DNA from: Ichthyophis bannanicus
Taxonomy: Eukaryota; Chordata; Amphibia; Gymnophiona; Ichthyophiidae
Length of the DNA: 64,000 nucleotides
Reading direction: 5' to 3'
Assembly (NCBI GenBank): GCA_033557465.1
Contig: CM066033.1
Coordinates: 15,997,080-16,061,079 of the forward strand
A program made the position numbers and the translations under genes. Below, piece after piece: positions 53,979 through 64,000 of the stretch. The notes under the pieces were generated by a model. The model saw nothing but the letters and a program-made list of their open reading frames with translations, did not search any database and was not told the DNA's origin. Numbering within the stretch: the first letter of the stretch is position 1; each line of letters starts with the position of its first letter.

Positions 53979-54114
53979 GGGGTCTGTTTACTAAACGAAG
54001 GTAAGCGAGACGTCCGTGCGATATCGGAGCCGCGGCACCCATTGTAAATCAATGGGGCCGCGGCTCCTATATCGCACGGAGTCCTGCTACTCCGCCGTTT
54101 AGTAAACAGACCCC
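53979..54114. mobile_element. 136-bp fold-back MITE
   Basis: GGGGTCTGTTTACTAAACG at the left pairs with CGTTTAGTAAACAGACCCC at the right, and the inner arms (GGAGCCGCGGC...GCCGCGGCTCC) pair around about 54046. Almost the whole element is one hairpin. The left flank TTA could be a 3-bp target, but the right flank reads TTT, so the superfamily is open. Confidence 0.75.
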
Positions 54115-55703
54115 TTTTGTATTGTAAACGGGGGTGCTTTGTTGTGAAAGTTCTCCACCATCTTGGCAAGGCTATGAATTAACGTGACTTGCAAAGGATT
54201 GTGGGTGTTGTAGTTTCAGTTCACACAAAACCAGCCGTTTCAACAATAATAAAGAATTGTAGTTGCTTGAGAGTAAAGCAAAAACAGAGGTTTTATTTAT
54301 GGGGTGTTAGTTCCCCTCCCTCGCACAGGATATGCTTTGGTAGAACATTAACAGGATACTTCTCCAGTGTGTTTTTATTCCAGAAACAAAACAAAATAAG
54401 GCAACTGATTCTTATGGAACAAATTAGTAAAGGACCTTGGATGGAACAGGAAAGGTCTTTCTTTTACTAGCCCCTGCTAATTAACTTTCTTAGCAGTGCT
54501 TAAATGAAAGATAAACCACAAAGGAAAATTCTCTTTATAGAAAAACAAAACAGCTTTCTTCCTTTCACACAGAGAAGAAGCTTTTTCAAAGTCCCACATG
54601 TTGCACTTGTGCCCTGCCTTAAACACAGGTGCTAATATAACTGCGAGACAGTAGCTGGGCCACTCTCCACGTGACTCTACTTTCGCCTAAAGCTTTCTCT
54701 CTAAGAAACTTTTCCTGGTAAGCAAAAAAAAACACAGTACAGTTCCTTTTGGTGTTTGATCCTTATCTGAGGATTACTTTAGAACAGCAGACTTAGAAAA
54801 AGAGCAATCCATACATTCCTCTTGCCCATATGGTATTTCCCCTTGCTCTTGAAATATCATGGGATCACTTTCCATACACTGGCCCAGAGGATTTCTCTAA
54901 TTGATCTCTACTAGGATAGAAACTATTTCCCTGCTGTCTTCCTTTGTCAAAGCTGGGAAACAGATCAGAGTTCATACCTGAGATCACCGTGTCATTAGGC
55001 TTCCTCTCTGGGTATTTTGGCCAGTAAGTAGCAAAGCTTCTGTGCCCAGCTCTCCAGTCAGAATCACTGGACTTCAGTTGCCTTTTTCCATACCTCCTTA
55101 AATAGGTATTTAGAGCTCCTTCTTTCTATAGATGCAGCCGTCTCCTTTACAGGTGTTGTCCAAGGATTCCTGGCTGTATATCTCCAAGCCGCTGGCTTCT
55201 CCCAGTCCAATGAATAATGGTTGCCCCAGGAATTTCTCCCAACATACGTACTGCCTTGAGCTCCTCTCTTAGATCTCCTGGACGTCTTGCTGTTCTTTCT
55301 TCTGTCAACAATCCTCTGCTCTCTCCGTTGCTGTTCTCGCTGCTGCCGTTGCTGCTCCATGATCCCTTCTTTCTGTCCTGATGAATTTCTTCTAGTTTTA
55401 AAGTGCCTAGATGGCCACTCCACCCTAGCACACTCCAGGTGTTCAGAATTAAGCCCTGCCCTAGGAGATGGGGATTAGGGATTACATCATTGCTTCTTTC
55501 TGATTAGGCACACGTTTCCCCTACTTCAGCTCTCCTAGAGGCTTTCTGTAAACCAGTGCATTTCTGGGTCTGGGAGTCTTTTAGTTAAACAAGCTGTTTT
55601 AGAGTAGTGCTTTTTACCAGCCAGCCACAGGTTGCTTATTCAGAGCTAATTCACCTCTTGTATTATTTCTCCCTGAACTATGATAAGCTTCCTTATCACA
55701 GTA
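54115..55703. mobile_element. Unidentified insertion, possibly a solo LTR
   Basis: Absent from copy A at the corresponding site (near 25116). It could be read as TG...CA (TGTATTG at 54119, CTTATCACA at 55695-55703), with AATAAAG at 54248. A minus-strand frame at 55423-55064 is rich in Q/R/E and has no domain. No target duplication was resolved. Confidence 0.35.
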
Positions 55704-55815
55704 TCCAATGTAGCGTAACAGTGCGTATTACGTGAACTGAGGTTCCCTGGAAGTGCTTTTTCTGCCCCATCCCCCTTTATTGGTGTTTCGGGTTGAGTGT
55801 TATAAGTATGAGTTA

Positions 55816-56778
55816 CGAGGGTTGCTCAGGAAGTAATGCCCCACATGTTTTTTCTCATTCCAGGATGAAGATAGAGGTGTGAATTTGAAAGGGCAGTAAC
55901 TTGGAACTTCAAAGGACACGTGTGTAATTTTACAGTCGTCCGACAAATAGCGAGGTGGTAGTGATCCTTCAAATGGCGTCTGTGAGTGACACACGGTACA
56001 AACAACGAGCTATAATTGAATTCTTGGTGGAGGAGAAACAAAGTATGAGAAACATTCACAAACGGTTGTGTGCTGTGTATGGAATGGACTACCTTTTAGT
56101 CTCTGGTTCATAATGGTGAGCCAAGGTTTGGTCACCTGTGACGATCCGGGACAAAAAGGCCTCCCCCTCAGCTTCAAAATGCTCCAACAAATCAGAGCAG
56201 ATGTCTTTCCTTTGGCGTTTGTGTTCGGTTTGTGAGACTTTGCAGAACCCATCTTGCACACACCTTTGAATATCCCAAGAGTCAATAATTGCCATTGCAC
56301 TACCTCTACTGACGGAAAGCTGTACGGACAATTCCCGACTCATGATGCGCCGATCCGCAAGAATAATGTCATGAGCACGCTGCAACTTTTCTGGATTGGT
56401 GGCTGAGGCAGGACGCACAGACCGTGGCCGATCTTCCAGTTCCGTTTTACCACTTCCTGAAGCCTTTACTCTCTTCACCCATCGTCCAACAGTGCTGCTA
56501 TCTATCGCAGAACTTCCATACACAGCACACAATCGTTTGTGAATGTTTCTCACACTTTTCTTTCTCCTCCACCAAGAATTCAATTACAGCTCGTTGTTTG
56601 TACCGTGTGTCACTCACAGACACCATTTGAAGAATCACTACTGCCTCCCTATTTGACGGTCGACTGTAAAATTACACACGTGTCCTTTGAAGTTCCAATT
56701 TCCTTTCAATTTCACACCTCTATCTTCATTCTGGACTGAGAAAAAACATGAGGGGGATTACTTTCTGAGTAACCCTCG
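55816..56778 (-). mobile_element. Fold-back mariner (copy B)
   Basis: Same structure as 25237-26203, flanked by TA (55814-55815, 56779-56780). Arms are about 55816-56084 and 56514-56778. The minus-strand frame 56583-56089 is longer than in copy A: KSVRNIHKRLCAVYGSSAID, STVGRWVKRVKASGSGKTEL, SRELSVQLSVSRGSAMAIID and FLSRIVTGDQTLAHHYEPE, where GDETW reads GDQTL. The junction between the transposase and the inverted arm falls at the same base as in copy A. Confidence 0.8.
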
Positions 56779-57178
56779 TATAAATTGTGGAATATAAGTG
56801 TGTTGTAGGTGTGAAGTCTGTTATTAAGTTAAGGGTTTAAGTGCTGGATACGGTTGTCTGGTAATGGTTTATGGTTTTGAAGTATTGATTCTGAGACTGA
56901 TTGTGAAATGCTTTGATGTGAGTGATGGGTATTCTTCCTGGCATCTTTCTATTTATTGAATTATTAAAATATAAAAATTACACTAAAAAAGGGGGAGTAT
57001 TTTAATGACTATGATGCTGAGCTTTTGATCTGCCCTACAGCTCTTTGTTGCCGCATAGTGGGAAGTGATAAAATTCTGAAGCTTTTTCTCCCCTAAATTG
57101 TTGCTGCCATTGCGGTGTGACATTCTTTTCCTTCTAGTAGTTGTGACCTCTTTTGAGCTACTGAAGTAGGTTAGCTTG
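56779..57178. other. Duplicated block in copy B
   Basis: No gene; matches 26204-26496 and 27780-27827, and shows the empty site for copy A's LINE at about 57130. Confidence 0.6.
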
Positions 57179-57773
57179 TTGTTGTTGTTAAGTGCTGTTG
57201 AGTCGGAGTTGACTCATGGTGACCCTCTGGATAGCTATCCTAAATTGTGTTCGGTCTTCAGTCAGGCGGCTCATTGTTGACAGACTGGTACCCATAGCTG
57301 CTGTTATTGTATTGATCCATCTCATTGCTGGCCTTCCTCTTTTGCGTTTACCTTCTATCTTGCCAAGCATGATGTCTTTCTCTAATGATCTCTCTCTTCG
57401 CATGATGTGTCCAAAGTATGAAAGTCGAAGTCTTGTCATCTGAGCTTCTAAAGAAAGCTTAGGTTTGATCTCCTCTAGTACCGACTGGTTTGTTCTTCCG
57501 GCAGTCCATGGTATACACAGTATTCGCCGCCAGCACCATAATTTAAAGGCATCAATTTTCTTCCTGTCTGTCTTTTTCACTGTCCAGCTTTCACATCCAT
57601 ATGATGTTATTGAAAATACCATGGCTTGAACAAGTCGAATCTTTGTATGGAGAGAGACATCTCTGCTCTTGAGAATCTTATCTAGGTCTTTCATAGCCAT
57701 TCTGCCAAGAGCAATGCGTCGTCTGATTTCTTGACTGCTTGTTGCTTCTTTATTGATAGTTGATCCAAGTAGG
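57179..57773 (-). mobile_element. RTE/BovB-type LINE 3' end
   Basis: The minus-strand frame encodes IRLVQAMVFSITSYGCESWT, KKIDAFKLWCWRRILCIPWT, NQSVLEEIKPKLSLEAQMTR, YFGHIMRRERSLEKDIMLGK and RKRGRPAMRWINTI, the classic post-palm region of RTE elements. It ends in CATGAGTCAACTCCGACTCA and a CAA repeat tail at 57179-57192. Inserted in copy B only. Confidence 0.9.
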
Positions 57774-58745
57774 TGCCAGTGTGAATGGGCAGTAAATTCA
57801 GAAAAGCTGCCCTGCATCAACATAGCAGGACATGTCCCTGTCAATGGTGGGGGACCCTCAGAATGGGGGCATGCTGCAGCCCAAACAGCACTAATACATT
57901 TCCAAACTCACCAGCAGAGGTCTCTAACACTGTGCACATTCGTCAGGGCAGAGGATGGTGCTTTTGGGCATGTATTTCTGATGTTTGCACTGTTGCATCT
58001 TCTCATTCTGATGGTTTCCTATGAATGACAGGGATATGTTTGGATATGTAGCTGTACAGACCCATTTCAGGATTTTTTGGCCCAGTCTTAGCATTGCAAA
58101 TACGGTTTTCAGCGATGACCATTGTAAGAATAACCAACATCTCATTTTCCACTGGCTTTTACAATAGTTTTGGTGCGCTTAGATAACCTTGTAGTGTTCT
58201 GGGCATGCAACAGACTAGTATATATGGTCTGATTTGCAAGAACGTATCTGTTTCATTAGTATTAATGTTATGTTTGCATGAGCACAACACTGTCAGTGTG
58301 AGAATCAGCTTCGGAGATGTACGTTTTGCCAGCGGAGGCGTGCCACATAGAGATGGGAAGCATCTTTTCAAAATAGGGTGAGCACGGGGACGTCCAGGCT
58401 GTTGCTGTGTATACCTGTGTCCCATTATAACAACGAGGGCCTGCATTTCCCAAGGCGGGCTGTTCATGCATCTCCCTGATTCTGGAACTGCAGCCGTGTC
58501 TATACCCGCTGTTTCAGAATCAGGTTTATAAAACATGCCCATTTTCAATTTAGATGTTTCTGCCAGCCAGACATGGATGTTATAGAATTGCGCTCATACC
58601 AGAACAGAAACACAAAACAAGCAGAAGGTCCAACGCCCCCTGGTACTCAAGAGATATCAGGGATGCAAAGCGCAATCTCCGAAGACTGGGGAGAAAATGG
58701 AGGCGGAACAAGACGCATAACTCCCTGACTCAATACAGAGCAATT
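57774..58745 (+). repeat. Duplicated block and LINE linker, copy B
   Basis: Near-identical to 28371-29345. At the end the frame near 58600-58745 reads PWYSRDIRDAKRNLRRLGRK, the linker of L2 'b', and breaks off after LTQYRA. The rest of the LINE is absent. Confidence 0.7.
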
Positions 58746-58947
58746 AAGGAGAACAATTCACCTAGCAAATGTAGAAGAATTCCTCAATTGTAATTGTAGA
58801 GTTTTGAGCTTCTAAAACCATGGGGGGGGGGGGGATAACTGACCCTATACTATGTGTATGTCACCTGATGGAACTGGTTGTCTTTGCAACAGGATACAGA
58901 GGGTACCTTTCTCAGCCAGAGGAGAGGAACACAGGGATCTCTTCCAT

Positions 58948-59145
58948 GGAGCTGGGGTTTCTAGTCCCACAGGTGCTCCTTGTGGTCTTGGTCAAGCCAC
59001 TTAACCCTCCATTGCCCATGTTCCCTGTAAGTATTAGTGTATGTGTCTTATATCCCCTCGTGTTAAATGTATCCCCCAATAATGTTGTGACCACTTTGAC
59101 TGAAGGATAAAGTGGTATACAAAACTGTCTAAATAAATAAATGGA
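58948..59145 (+). mobile_element. SINE body with L2 'b' tail
   Basis: 58950-59030 (TTTCTAGTCCCACAGGTGC, CTTGTGGTCTTGGTCAAGCC, ACTTAACCCTCCATTGCCC) is a CORE/MIR-like SINE body nearly identical to 62291-62371. The tail from about 59055 (GTGTTAAATGTATCCC, GTGACCACTTTGACTGAAGG, AAACTGTCTAAATAAATAAA) matches the 3' end of the LINE at 31320-31400. The tRNA head is missing or unrecognised. Confidence 0.7.
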
Positions 59146-59474
59146 GCGGACGCATTGCCTGGAAAATCTCTCGATTGAGAAGTCTCTCTTGTCTGGCAGG
59201 ATCAGGGATCCATTTAGTCGAAGTGTGACATGGGATGAAGTTCATAACTCTATCGGTGATGTATTATTCTCCTGTAATTACTTGCTTTCTAGTTATCTTT
59301 TCTAACTAATCATAGGTAAATAAGTGAATTACTTGCCTTTCTAAATAAGTTATAAGTAAATAAGTTAAATTAAGTGAATTTCAAGTTATCCTTGCTTTGT
59401 TTATAAATAAACTCCTTGTCTTTATTACTAGGTGTGCTAGCCTTTATTGAAGCAAAGCACCGCAGTGCTTCGCA
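59146..59474. other. Spacer before DIRS fragment
   Basis: AT-rich from 59260; no gene seen. Confidence 0.4.
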
Positions 59475-60558
59475 AAGAATGGATTTTGGTCCACCCGTAC
59501 CTCGACAACTGGCTGATCCGGGCGAAGTCCAAGGCGGAGAGTCAGAAGGCGACGACCAGATGGTTGGGCTCCTAGGGGAGCTGGGGTGGGTTATCAATCT
59601 GGCAAAGAGTAGGTTGGTTCCCGCTCAGGAAATCAAATATCTTGGGGCAAGGTTCAACACCGGCAGGGGCAGGATGTTCTTTCCGGTTCAGAGAGCAAGG
59701 GATCTGAGGCACCTGGTGCAGCAGTTTCTTGCCTTGCCGGCGCTTTCGGCCTGGCATTATTTACAGGTTTTGGGGACCATAGCGGCAATGATCAAGTTGG
59801 TGCTGTGGGCCAGAGCTCACATGCGGCCGCTTCAGCGGGCTCTGCTCCGTCGATGGTCCCATCAGCATCAACCCTTGTCTGTGGTGCTCCCCTGCCCCTC
59901 AGCAGCCAAAGGGTCTTTGCAGTGGTGGCCTTGCCCAGGGAATTTGGAGCGCGGAATGCCCCTCGAGCCTCCGCAGTGGCTGCAGTTGATGACGGATGCC
60001 AGTCTGACTGGTTGGGGGGCTCACTGTGAAGGCCGTTTCGCTCAGGGCCTCTGGAATGCGATGGAAGCCCAGTGGTCCATCAATAGATTGGAGCTGTGGG
60101 TGGTAGCTTTAGCTCTCAAAGCATTCAAACATTGGGTCTGCCAGAGGGCAGTCCGGGTGCTGTCCGACAATGTGAGCACAGTAGCCTATATCAATCGGCA
60201 CGGCGGCACGAGCAGTCCCCTATTGGAGGAGGAAGCGGAGAGCCTGTTGCAGTGGGCCGAAGCCCATCTAACGTCCTTGTTGGCGCAACATGTGGCTGGG
60301 GTAGAAAACGTCACGGCAGACTATCTGAGCAGGTACAAAGTAGATCACGGCGAGTGGGAGCTTTGTCAGGAAGTGTACAAACAGGTGTTAGACCATTGGG
60401 GGGATCCGGTCATGGACCTCATGACTTGGTGGGAGTCGGCCAAGGCGAGCCGGTTCTTCAGCCGGAGAAAGGAAAGAATGTTGGAGGGCCTGGATACTCT
60501 GATTCAGAAATGGCCCATGGAGAGCTCCTGTATGTGTTTCCGCGTTGGGCTCTCATAG
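59475..60558 (+). pseudogene. DIRS reverse transcriptase end and RNase H
   Basis: The frame opens with LVHPYLDNWLIRA, where the catalytic YLDD reads YLDN (59498-59509; the second Asp is Asn), then LGWVINLAKSRLVPAQEIKY and LGARFNTGRGRMFF (thumb). RNase H: LMTDASLTGWGAHCEG, NRLELWVVALALKAF, VLSDNVSTVAYINRHGGT and GVENVTADYLSR. About 360 codons are open. Coding shifts frame near 60500. The polymerase is inactive. Confidence 0.85.
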
Positions 60559-61790
60559 GAAGGGTCCTGCAGCGAGTAGAGGCACACCAAGGGTTCGTGA
60601 TTCTCATAGCCCCAGACTGTCCGAGGCGGTCGTGGTATGCCGACCTCGTAAGGTTGTTGGCGAATCGTCCGTGGCATCTCCCGTGTAGAGACGATCTCCT
60701 GGCTCAGGGGCCTGTGCAGATGCCTCAGGTGGATCGATTCTTGCTTACGGCCTGGCTATTGAAAGGGCAAGGCTCCGTAAGCGAGGATATTCGGGAGCGC
60801 TGATCACGATCTTGTTGAGTGCTCGCAGGTGCTCAATCTGCCTCTTATGTGAGGATTGGTGCATTTTTGAGGGCTGGTGTGCAGTCCAAAATAAGAGCCC
60901 CCTCACGGTCTCGGTGCTGGAGGTTTTGGAGATTTTACAGGCAGGTTTTGAGAAGGGCCTTTCGAGTGCAGTTGGCGGCTATTTCCTGTTACAGGGGCAA
61001 AGTTCATGGGAAGGCGTTAGGAAAGCATGCAGACATAGGTAGGTTCCTGTGGGTGGTGCGGCGCCTGCGGCCTCAGCAAAGGTTGTTGGTCTCTCCTTGG
61101 GATCTCAATTTGGTGTTGAATGCTTTAGCTGGGGAACCTTATGAGCCAGTGGGGAAGGCTTCCTTGAAAGACTTGACTCTCAAGACAGTTTTTCTGGTGG
61201 CTATCTGTTCTGTTAGGCATATTTCAGAGCTTCAGGCTCTTTTATGTCATCCGTCTTTCATTTCTTTTTTTAAGGTGGTCTTGCGAACGGTACCTTCCTT
61301 TTGCCCAAAGTGATTTCACCCTTTCATGTGAATCAGTCCGTTTCTCTCCCTTCCTTTCAAAAAGGGGGGCTGGAGGCAGACAATGCGTGGTTACGCCGCC
61401 TGGATTGCAGAGATTGCTGAAGCCCTACCTGAGTCGCACGGCGGCGTTTCAGAAGTCAGAGCGCTTGTTTGTTTTTGTTTGGTGGACCACATAAAGATTA
61501 AGCGTCGGCCAAGGCGTCCATTTCTATGTGGATCAGGGAGGCCATTGCGTCTGCTTACATCCTGAGAGGAAAGCGGGTTCTGGAAGGGTTCCGTGCGCAT
61601 TCGACCCGAGCCCAGGCAGCCTCGTGGGCGGAGTATAGTTTTATTCCACTGCTGAACATTTGTAGAGCGGCCACTTGGTCATCTTTACATACTTTTGCCA
61701 AGCATTACTGGTTGGATGTTCAGGCAGCAGCGGATGCTGGGTTTGGGAAAGCGGTGCTTTGGTTCAGTCTTGCAGGCCCCTCCTAGGCTT
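60500..61790 (+). pseudogene. DIRS connection and tyrosine recombinase, frameshifted
   Basis: One frame gives YVFPRWALIGRVLQRVEAHQ and VILIAPDCPRRSWYADLVRL (60525-60800). Recombinase text then runs in other frames: RCWRFWRFYRQVLRRAF, SPWDLNLVLNALAGEPYEPV and CSVRHISELQAL. The Arg of the RRxSEL box is His (CAT at 61218-61220). The end (61526-61786) has MWIREAIASAYILRGKRVLE, RAHSTR, ICRAATWSSLHTFAKHYWLD. HSTR and the Tyr are kept; HYRLD reads HYWLD. Frame changes lie near 60810, 61315 and 61500. Confidence 0.8.
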
Positions 61791-61799
61791 GAACTGCTC

Positions 61800-61905
61800 T
61801 GTTACATCCCAGGGCAAAGGGAATGGACTGAAGGGAAGCTAAGGAAAAAAGTAATTAGGCCTTACCTGCTAATTAGTGTTCCTGAAGGAACTCCAGTTCA
61901 GTCCC
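61800..61905 (+). repeat. DIRS internal complementary region
   Basis: The left half complements the family left end (GCTAAGG preceded by GACTGAAGGGAA, compare 32025-32050). The right half (AATTAGGCCTTACCTGCTAA, TTCCTGAAGGAACTCCAG) is the reverse complement of 62670-62718. Confidence 0.8.
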
Positions 61906-62194
61906 TGATCCCGCCCGGTTTTCAGTGTTAAGTTTCAGTAAACATATTGCCAGCCCGAAACTGTTGATAGGGAAGTAGAGAAGATGTCTGGATGCTCCTC
62001 GCTGAGGGGTTTCGGTGGTGAGGCGGTGTGGCCCGGCAAGGTGCCCTGCTGTTTGGTTTGGTAAGGGCAGGTGCGGTATCAGGTAAGCCTCCTCCTCTTC
62101 CGGGGGGGGGGGGAGAAGTTCCTTTTGGGGGAGGCAGGAGGGGATATTCTAGAGTTTTGGAGTTAATTTTAAAGATAGTGAAGGAGTGGAGTGG

Positions 62195-62516
62195 AGTGGA
62201 GGAGTGGCCTAGTGGTTGGGGCAAGGTACTTCGGGCCGGAAGGTCGGGGGTTCAAATCCCACTAGAGGACAGCAACCTTGGGCCGGAAGGACTGGGGTTT
62301 CTAGTCCCACAGGTGCTCCTTGTGGTCTTGGGCAAGCCACTTAACCCTCCATAGCCCATGTTCCCTGTGTGCTGTGCTTTCCTGTCTAATCAATGTGTTT
62401 ATACCTCAAAAATTTCCTGTCATGATTTGACAATTTCCAATCTGTAATCAAACCGCTGCTGATCGCTGGAAGTAGCGGTATACAAATGTATACTAAATAA
62501 ATAAGATAAATAAATA
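62195..62516 (+). mobile_element. tRNA-derived CORE-type SINE
   Basis: Head: A box TGGCCTAGTGG (62205-62215) and B box GGTTCAAATCC (62249-62259). Body 62291-62371 is shared with 58950-59030. The tail (GCTGCTGATCGCTGGAAGTA, GCGGTATACAA, AAAT-like repeats) resembles the L2 subfamily of 1-875 and 38096-39275 and not the L2 'b' tail. Confidence 0.75.
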
Positions 62517-62569
62517 AATAGTGTATAATGTTACTTAATTGTCTCTCTGCTTAAGCCTGGAGCTGATGG

Positions 62570-62722
62570 GTGGTGCCAGTGGTATTTATACCAGAGGGTC
62601 ATCAAATTGATGATGGGCTCAGTCTCCAAGCTGCTAGAAGGGGAGCACAACCCAGAGGAAAGGGACTGGACTGGAATTCCTTCAGGAACACTAATTAGCA
62701 GGTAAGGCCTAATTACTTTTTA
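62570..62722 (+). repeat. DIRS right inverted terminal repeat
   Basis: Reverse complement of 32025-32175 in its left part; its end (AGGAACACTAATTAGCAGGT, AAGGCCTAATTAC) complements the internal region at 61838-61890. Confidence 0.85.
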
Positions 62723-63049
62723 AGCGGGCTTCTGCAGATAAAGAGGAGATAATGTACTGCTATTTTTATGCTACAAACCCTAATTTAAATCTAGAGGGTA
62801 TACAAAGAAAATGTACCAAAAACTGGAAAAAAAAGAGGAAAAATGCCAGAAGAAAAACTGCAAAAAGCAACAGATGCAAATTTAAGATCATTAATTTAAC
62901 AAATCAAAGTAAAGAAGGATGTGAATGACAGCATCTTGCAGCAACTAAGGGCTTCCATGGAAAAAGAAATACAGGGAGGAGGAGGACTACTACTACTATT
63001 ACTTATCATTTGTACAATGCTACAAAGCATAGGGGGAGGCCTAATTTCA
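62723..63049. other. Spacer with a repeat scrap
   Basis: A-rich, no gene. 62981-63045 (ACTACTACTATTACTTATCA, TACAATGCTACAAAGC) is a short copy of the repeat at 51585-51745. Confidence 0.45.
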
Positions 63050-64000
63050 CCTTCCATAGCATATCTCCAGTCCAGTCTAGATTCCTGGGATATACCAGAG
63101 CAGTACTCAGACTTGGGCAAGACCGGCAAGTCTGGCCTGCAACACCCGTGCACCGAACCATGCATCAGCACATGCCTGAAGATCTAACCGACAGTGCCAG
63201 ACAAAGGTATGCAACAATGACCAAGTAGCAGCTTTGCAGATATCCGAAGGCGGTACAAGACCACCCACACCGCTGCCTGAACTCTAGTGGAATGGGCATG
63301 CAACCCCAATGGCGCCTCCTTTAGCCATCTTGCAATGGAAGCCTTTGAGGCCACCTCACCCTTACAAGGGTCCCCATAAAAGGATAAAAAGACGGTCCAT
63401 CTTGCAAACCGATTCCGTCCTTTTCAGATGATAGAGCACTCTGCACACATCCAAAAGATGGAGCTGCAGATCCTCCATATCTGGAAACCTTAGCAGAAGC
63501 ACAGCCTGATTCATGTGGTACGCCGACACTCCCTTGGGCAAGAAGGAAGGCACCTTGTGCAACACAACTGTTTCTTTGGAGAGGATAGAAAAGGGCTCTT
63601 TATGGGATAACGCCTGCAGTTCCTCCGAGCTCAGCAAATGGCCACCAGAAACACCGTCTTTGGTGCAGGACATCAGGATAACACGTCAAAGAGAGGTCCT
63701 GAATGCAACCCCGATAACAAGCGAGAGCAGTGACCTGCACCTGGAGGGAATTCAAGGCTAGGCCCTTCTACACAACAGCCTGTAAAAAAAGCTATGACAT
63801 CTGGAATAGTGGCCCACAATGGTCTCAAGTCTTGATGACTTGCCAAACCCAGAGGTGGAACACTTATGAGTGAGAAACAGCATGGCAATGACCTGCACCG
63901 AATAACTGTTTCCTCAGGTGCACCCTCTCAAGCGTCAGGAATGGACCCTATGATAACAGATCGGGTCTTGCTGGCAACCACCACCAGTTGAATGAGGTCA
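63050..64000 (-). pseudogene. DIRS tyrosine recombinase fragment, third family or subfamily
   Basis: Minus strand, continuing beyond the right edge. Blocks in several frames: VVVASKT near 63980, ALNSLQVQVTALACYRGCIQ near 63740, GGHLLSSEELQALSHKEPFS near 63640, VPSFLPKGVSAYHMNQAVLL (63530), HLLDVCRVLYHLKRTE and MDRLFILLWGPL (63380), then HAHSTRVQA near 63300 where the HxxR box is kept. The terminus-like CTCCAGTCCAGTC at 63066 matches the complementary region of this group. At least three frame changes; inactive. Confidence 0.65.

Larger units (their letters stand above)
52893..58745 (+). repeat. Segmental duplication, copy B
   Basis: Matches copy A (24190-29345) in order and orientation. It carries three insertions absent from A (53979-54114, about 54115-55703, 57179-57773) and lacks A's LINE (26497-27770) and the 27828-28370 stretch. 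The first about 1 kb next to the gap differs from A by many single-base insertions. Confidence 0.8.
59475..62722 (+). mobile_element. DIRS right half, 5'-truncated
   Basis: Starts inside the reverse transcriptase palm and runs through RNase H, recombinase, internal complementary region (61800-61905) and right terminal repeat (62570-62722), with a SINE inserted at 62195-62516. Same family as 1036-4080 and 32025. Confidence 0.85.

Noticed and set aside
62205..62262. tRNA gene
   Set aside because: A and B boxes are present but followed by a SINE body and LINE-type tail, and no full cloverleaf could be supported.
32025..62722. A single 30 kb DIRS from the left repeat at 32025 to the right repeat at 62722
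   Set aside because: KZFP exons 1-4 and another complete DIRS lie between; the two ends are better explained as separate copies.
1..64000. CRISPR array, bacterial operon or phage system
   Set aside because: No direct-repeat/spacer structure; introns, LINE tails and SINEs show eukaryotic nuclear DNA.

Overview
The window is animal (vertebrate) nuclear DNA in which nearly everything is transposable-element sequence of different ages, nested inside one another. The only host gene I can support is the 5' part of a KRAB zinc-finger protein (KZFP) gene on the minus strand. Its exons are at about 39.8 kb (start codon), 36.6 kb (KRAB A-box), 35.9 kb, 35.6 kb and, after a roughly 30 kb intron, 5.5 kb. 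The C2H2 finger exon is not in the window and presumably lies beyond the left edge. The style of KRAB exons, the abundance of DIRS, L2/CR1, L1, Penelope and hAT elements, and the large intron suggest an amphibian, most likely a caecilian. That assignment is inference; no taxonomic marker gene is present.

Layout. 1-0.87 kb: 3' end of an L2-type LINE. 1.0-4.1 kb: decayed minus-strand DIRS element with a CR1 scrap replacing its reverse transcriptase. 5.4 kb: KZFP exon 5. 7.3-25.0 kb: an old, nearly full-length L2 LINE split by a non-autonomous hAT element (8086-10835, exact 8-bp target duplication) and by an L1 element (12446-23510, 18-bp target duplication). The L1 itself contains a DIRS end, a tRNA-type SINE and a minus-strand Penelope element. 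24.2-29.3 kb: copy A of a segmental duplication carrying a fold-back mariner. 29.2-31.4 kb: L2 LINE. 32.0 kb: DIRS left end. 35.5-39.9 kb: KZFP exons 4 to 1, with CR1 and L2 insertions in intron 1. 40.6-44.4 kb: two related hAT-like elements with minisatellites and an L2 insertion. 44.5-51.5 kb: structurally complete DIRS retrotransposon (inverted terminal repeats, gag, RT/RNase H, tyrosine recombinase, internal complementary region) interrupted by CR1 and L2 insertions. 52393-52892: a 500-N assembly gap. 52.9-58.7 kb: copy B of the duplication, with its own MITE, unidentified and RTE insertions. 59.5-62.7 kb: right half of another DIRS. 63.05-64 kb: minus-strand DIRS recombinase fragment.

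All transposon reading frames seen are broken by frameshifts, stops, truncation or insertion; none looks active as it stands. The KZFP exons have intact splice sites and compatible phases. KRAB zinc-finger proteins are known in tetrapods as sequence-specific silencers of transposons, so a KZFP gene whose own introns hold this many elements is the main biological theme. The most unusual non-genic structures are a ladder of GC-rich palindromes inside the hAT element, a mariner that became a palindrome and is present twice, a hammerhead-like core at the end of the Penelope element, and two SINEs that share a body but carry tails from different LINEs.
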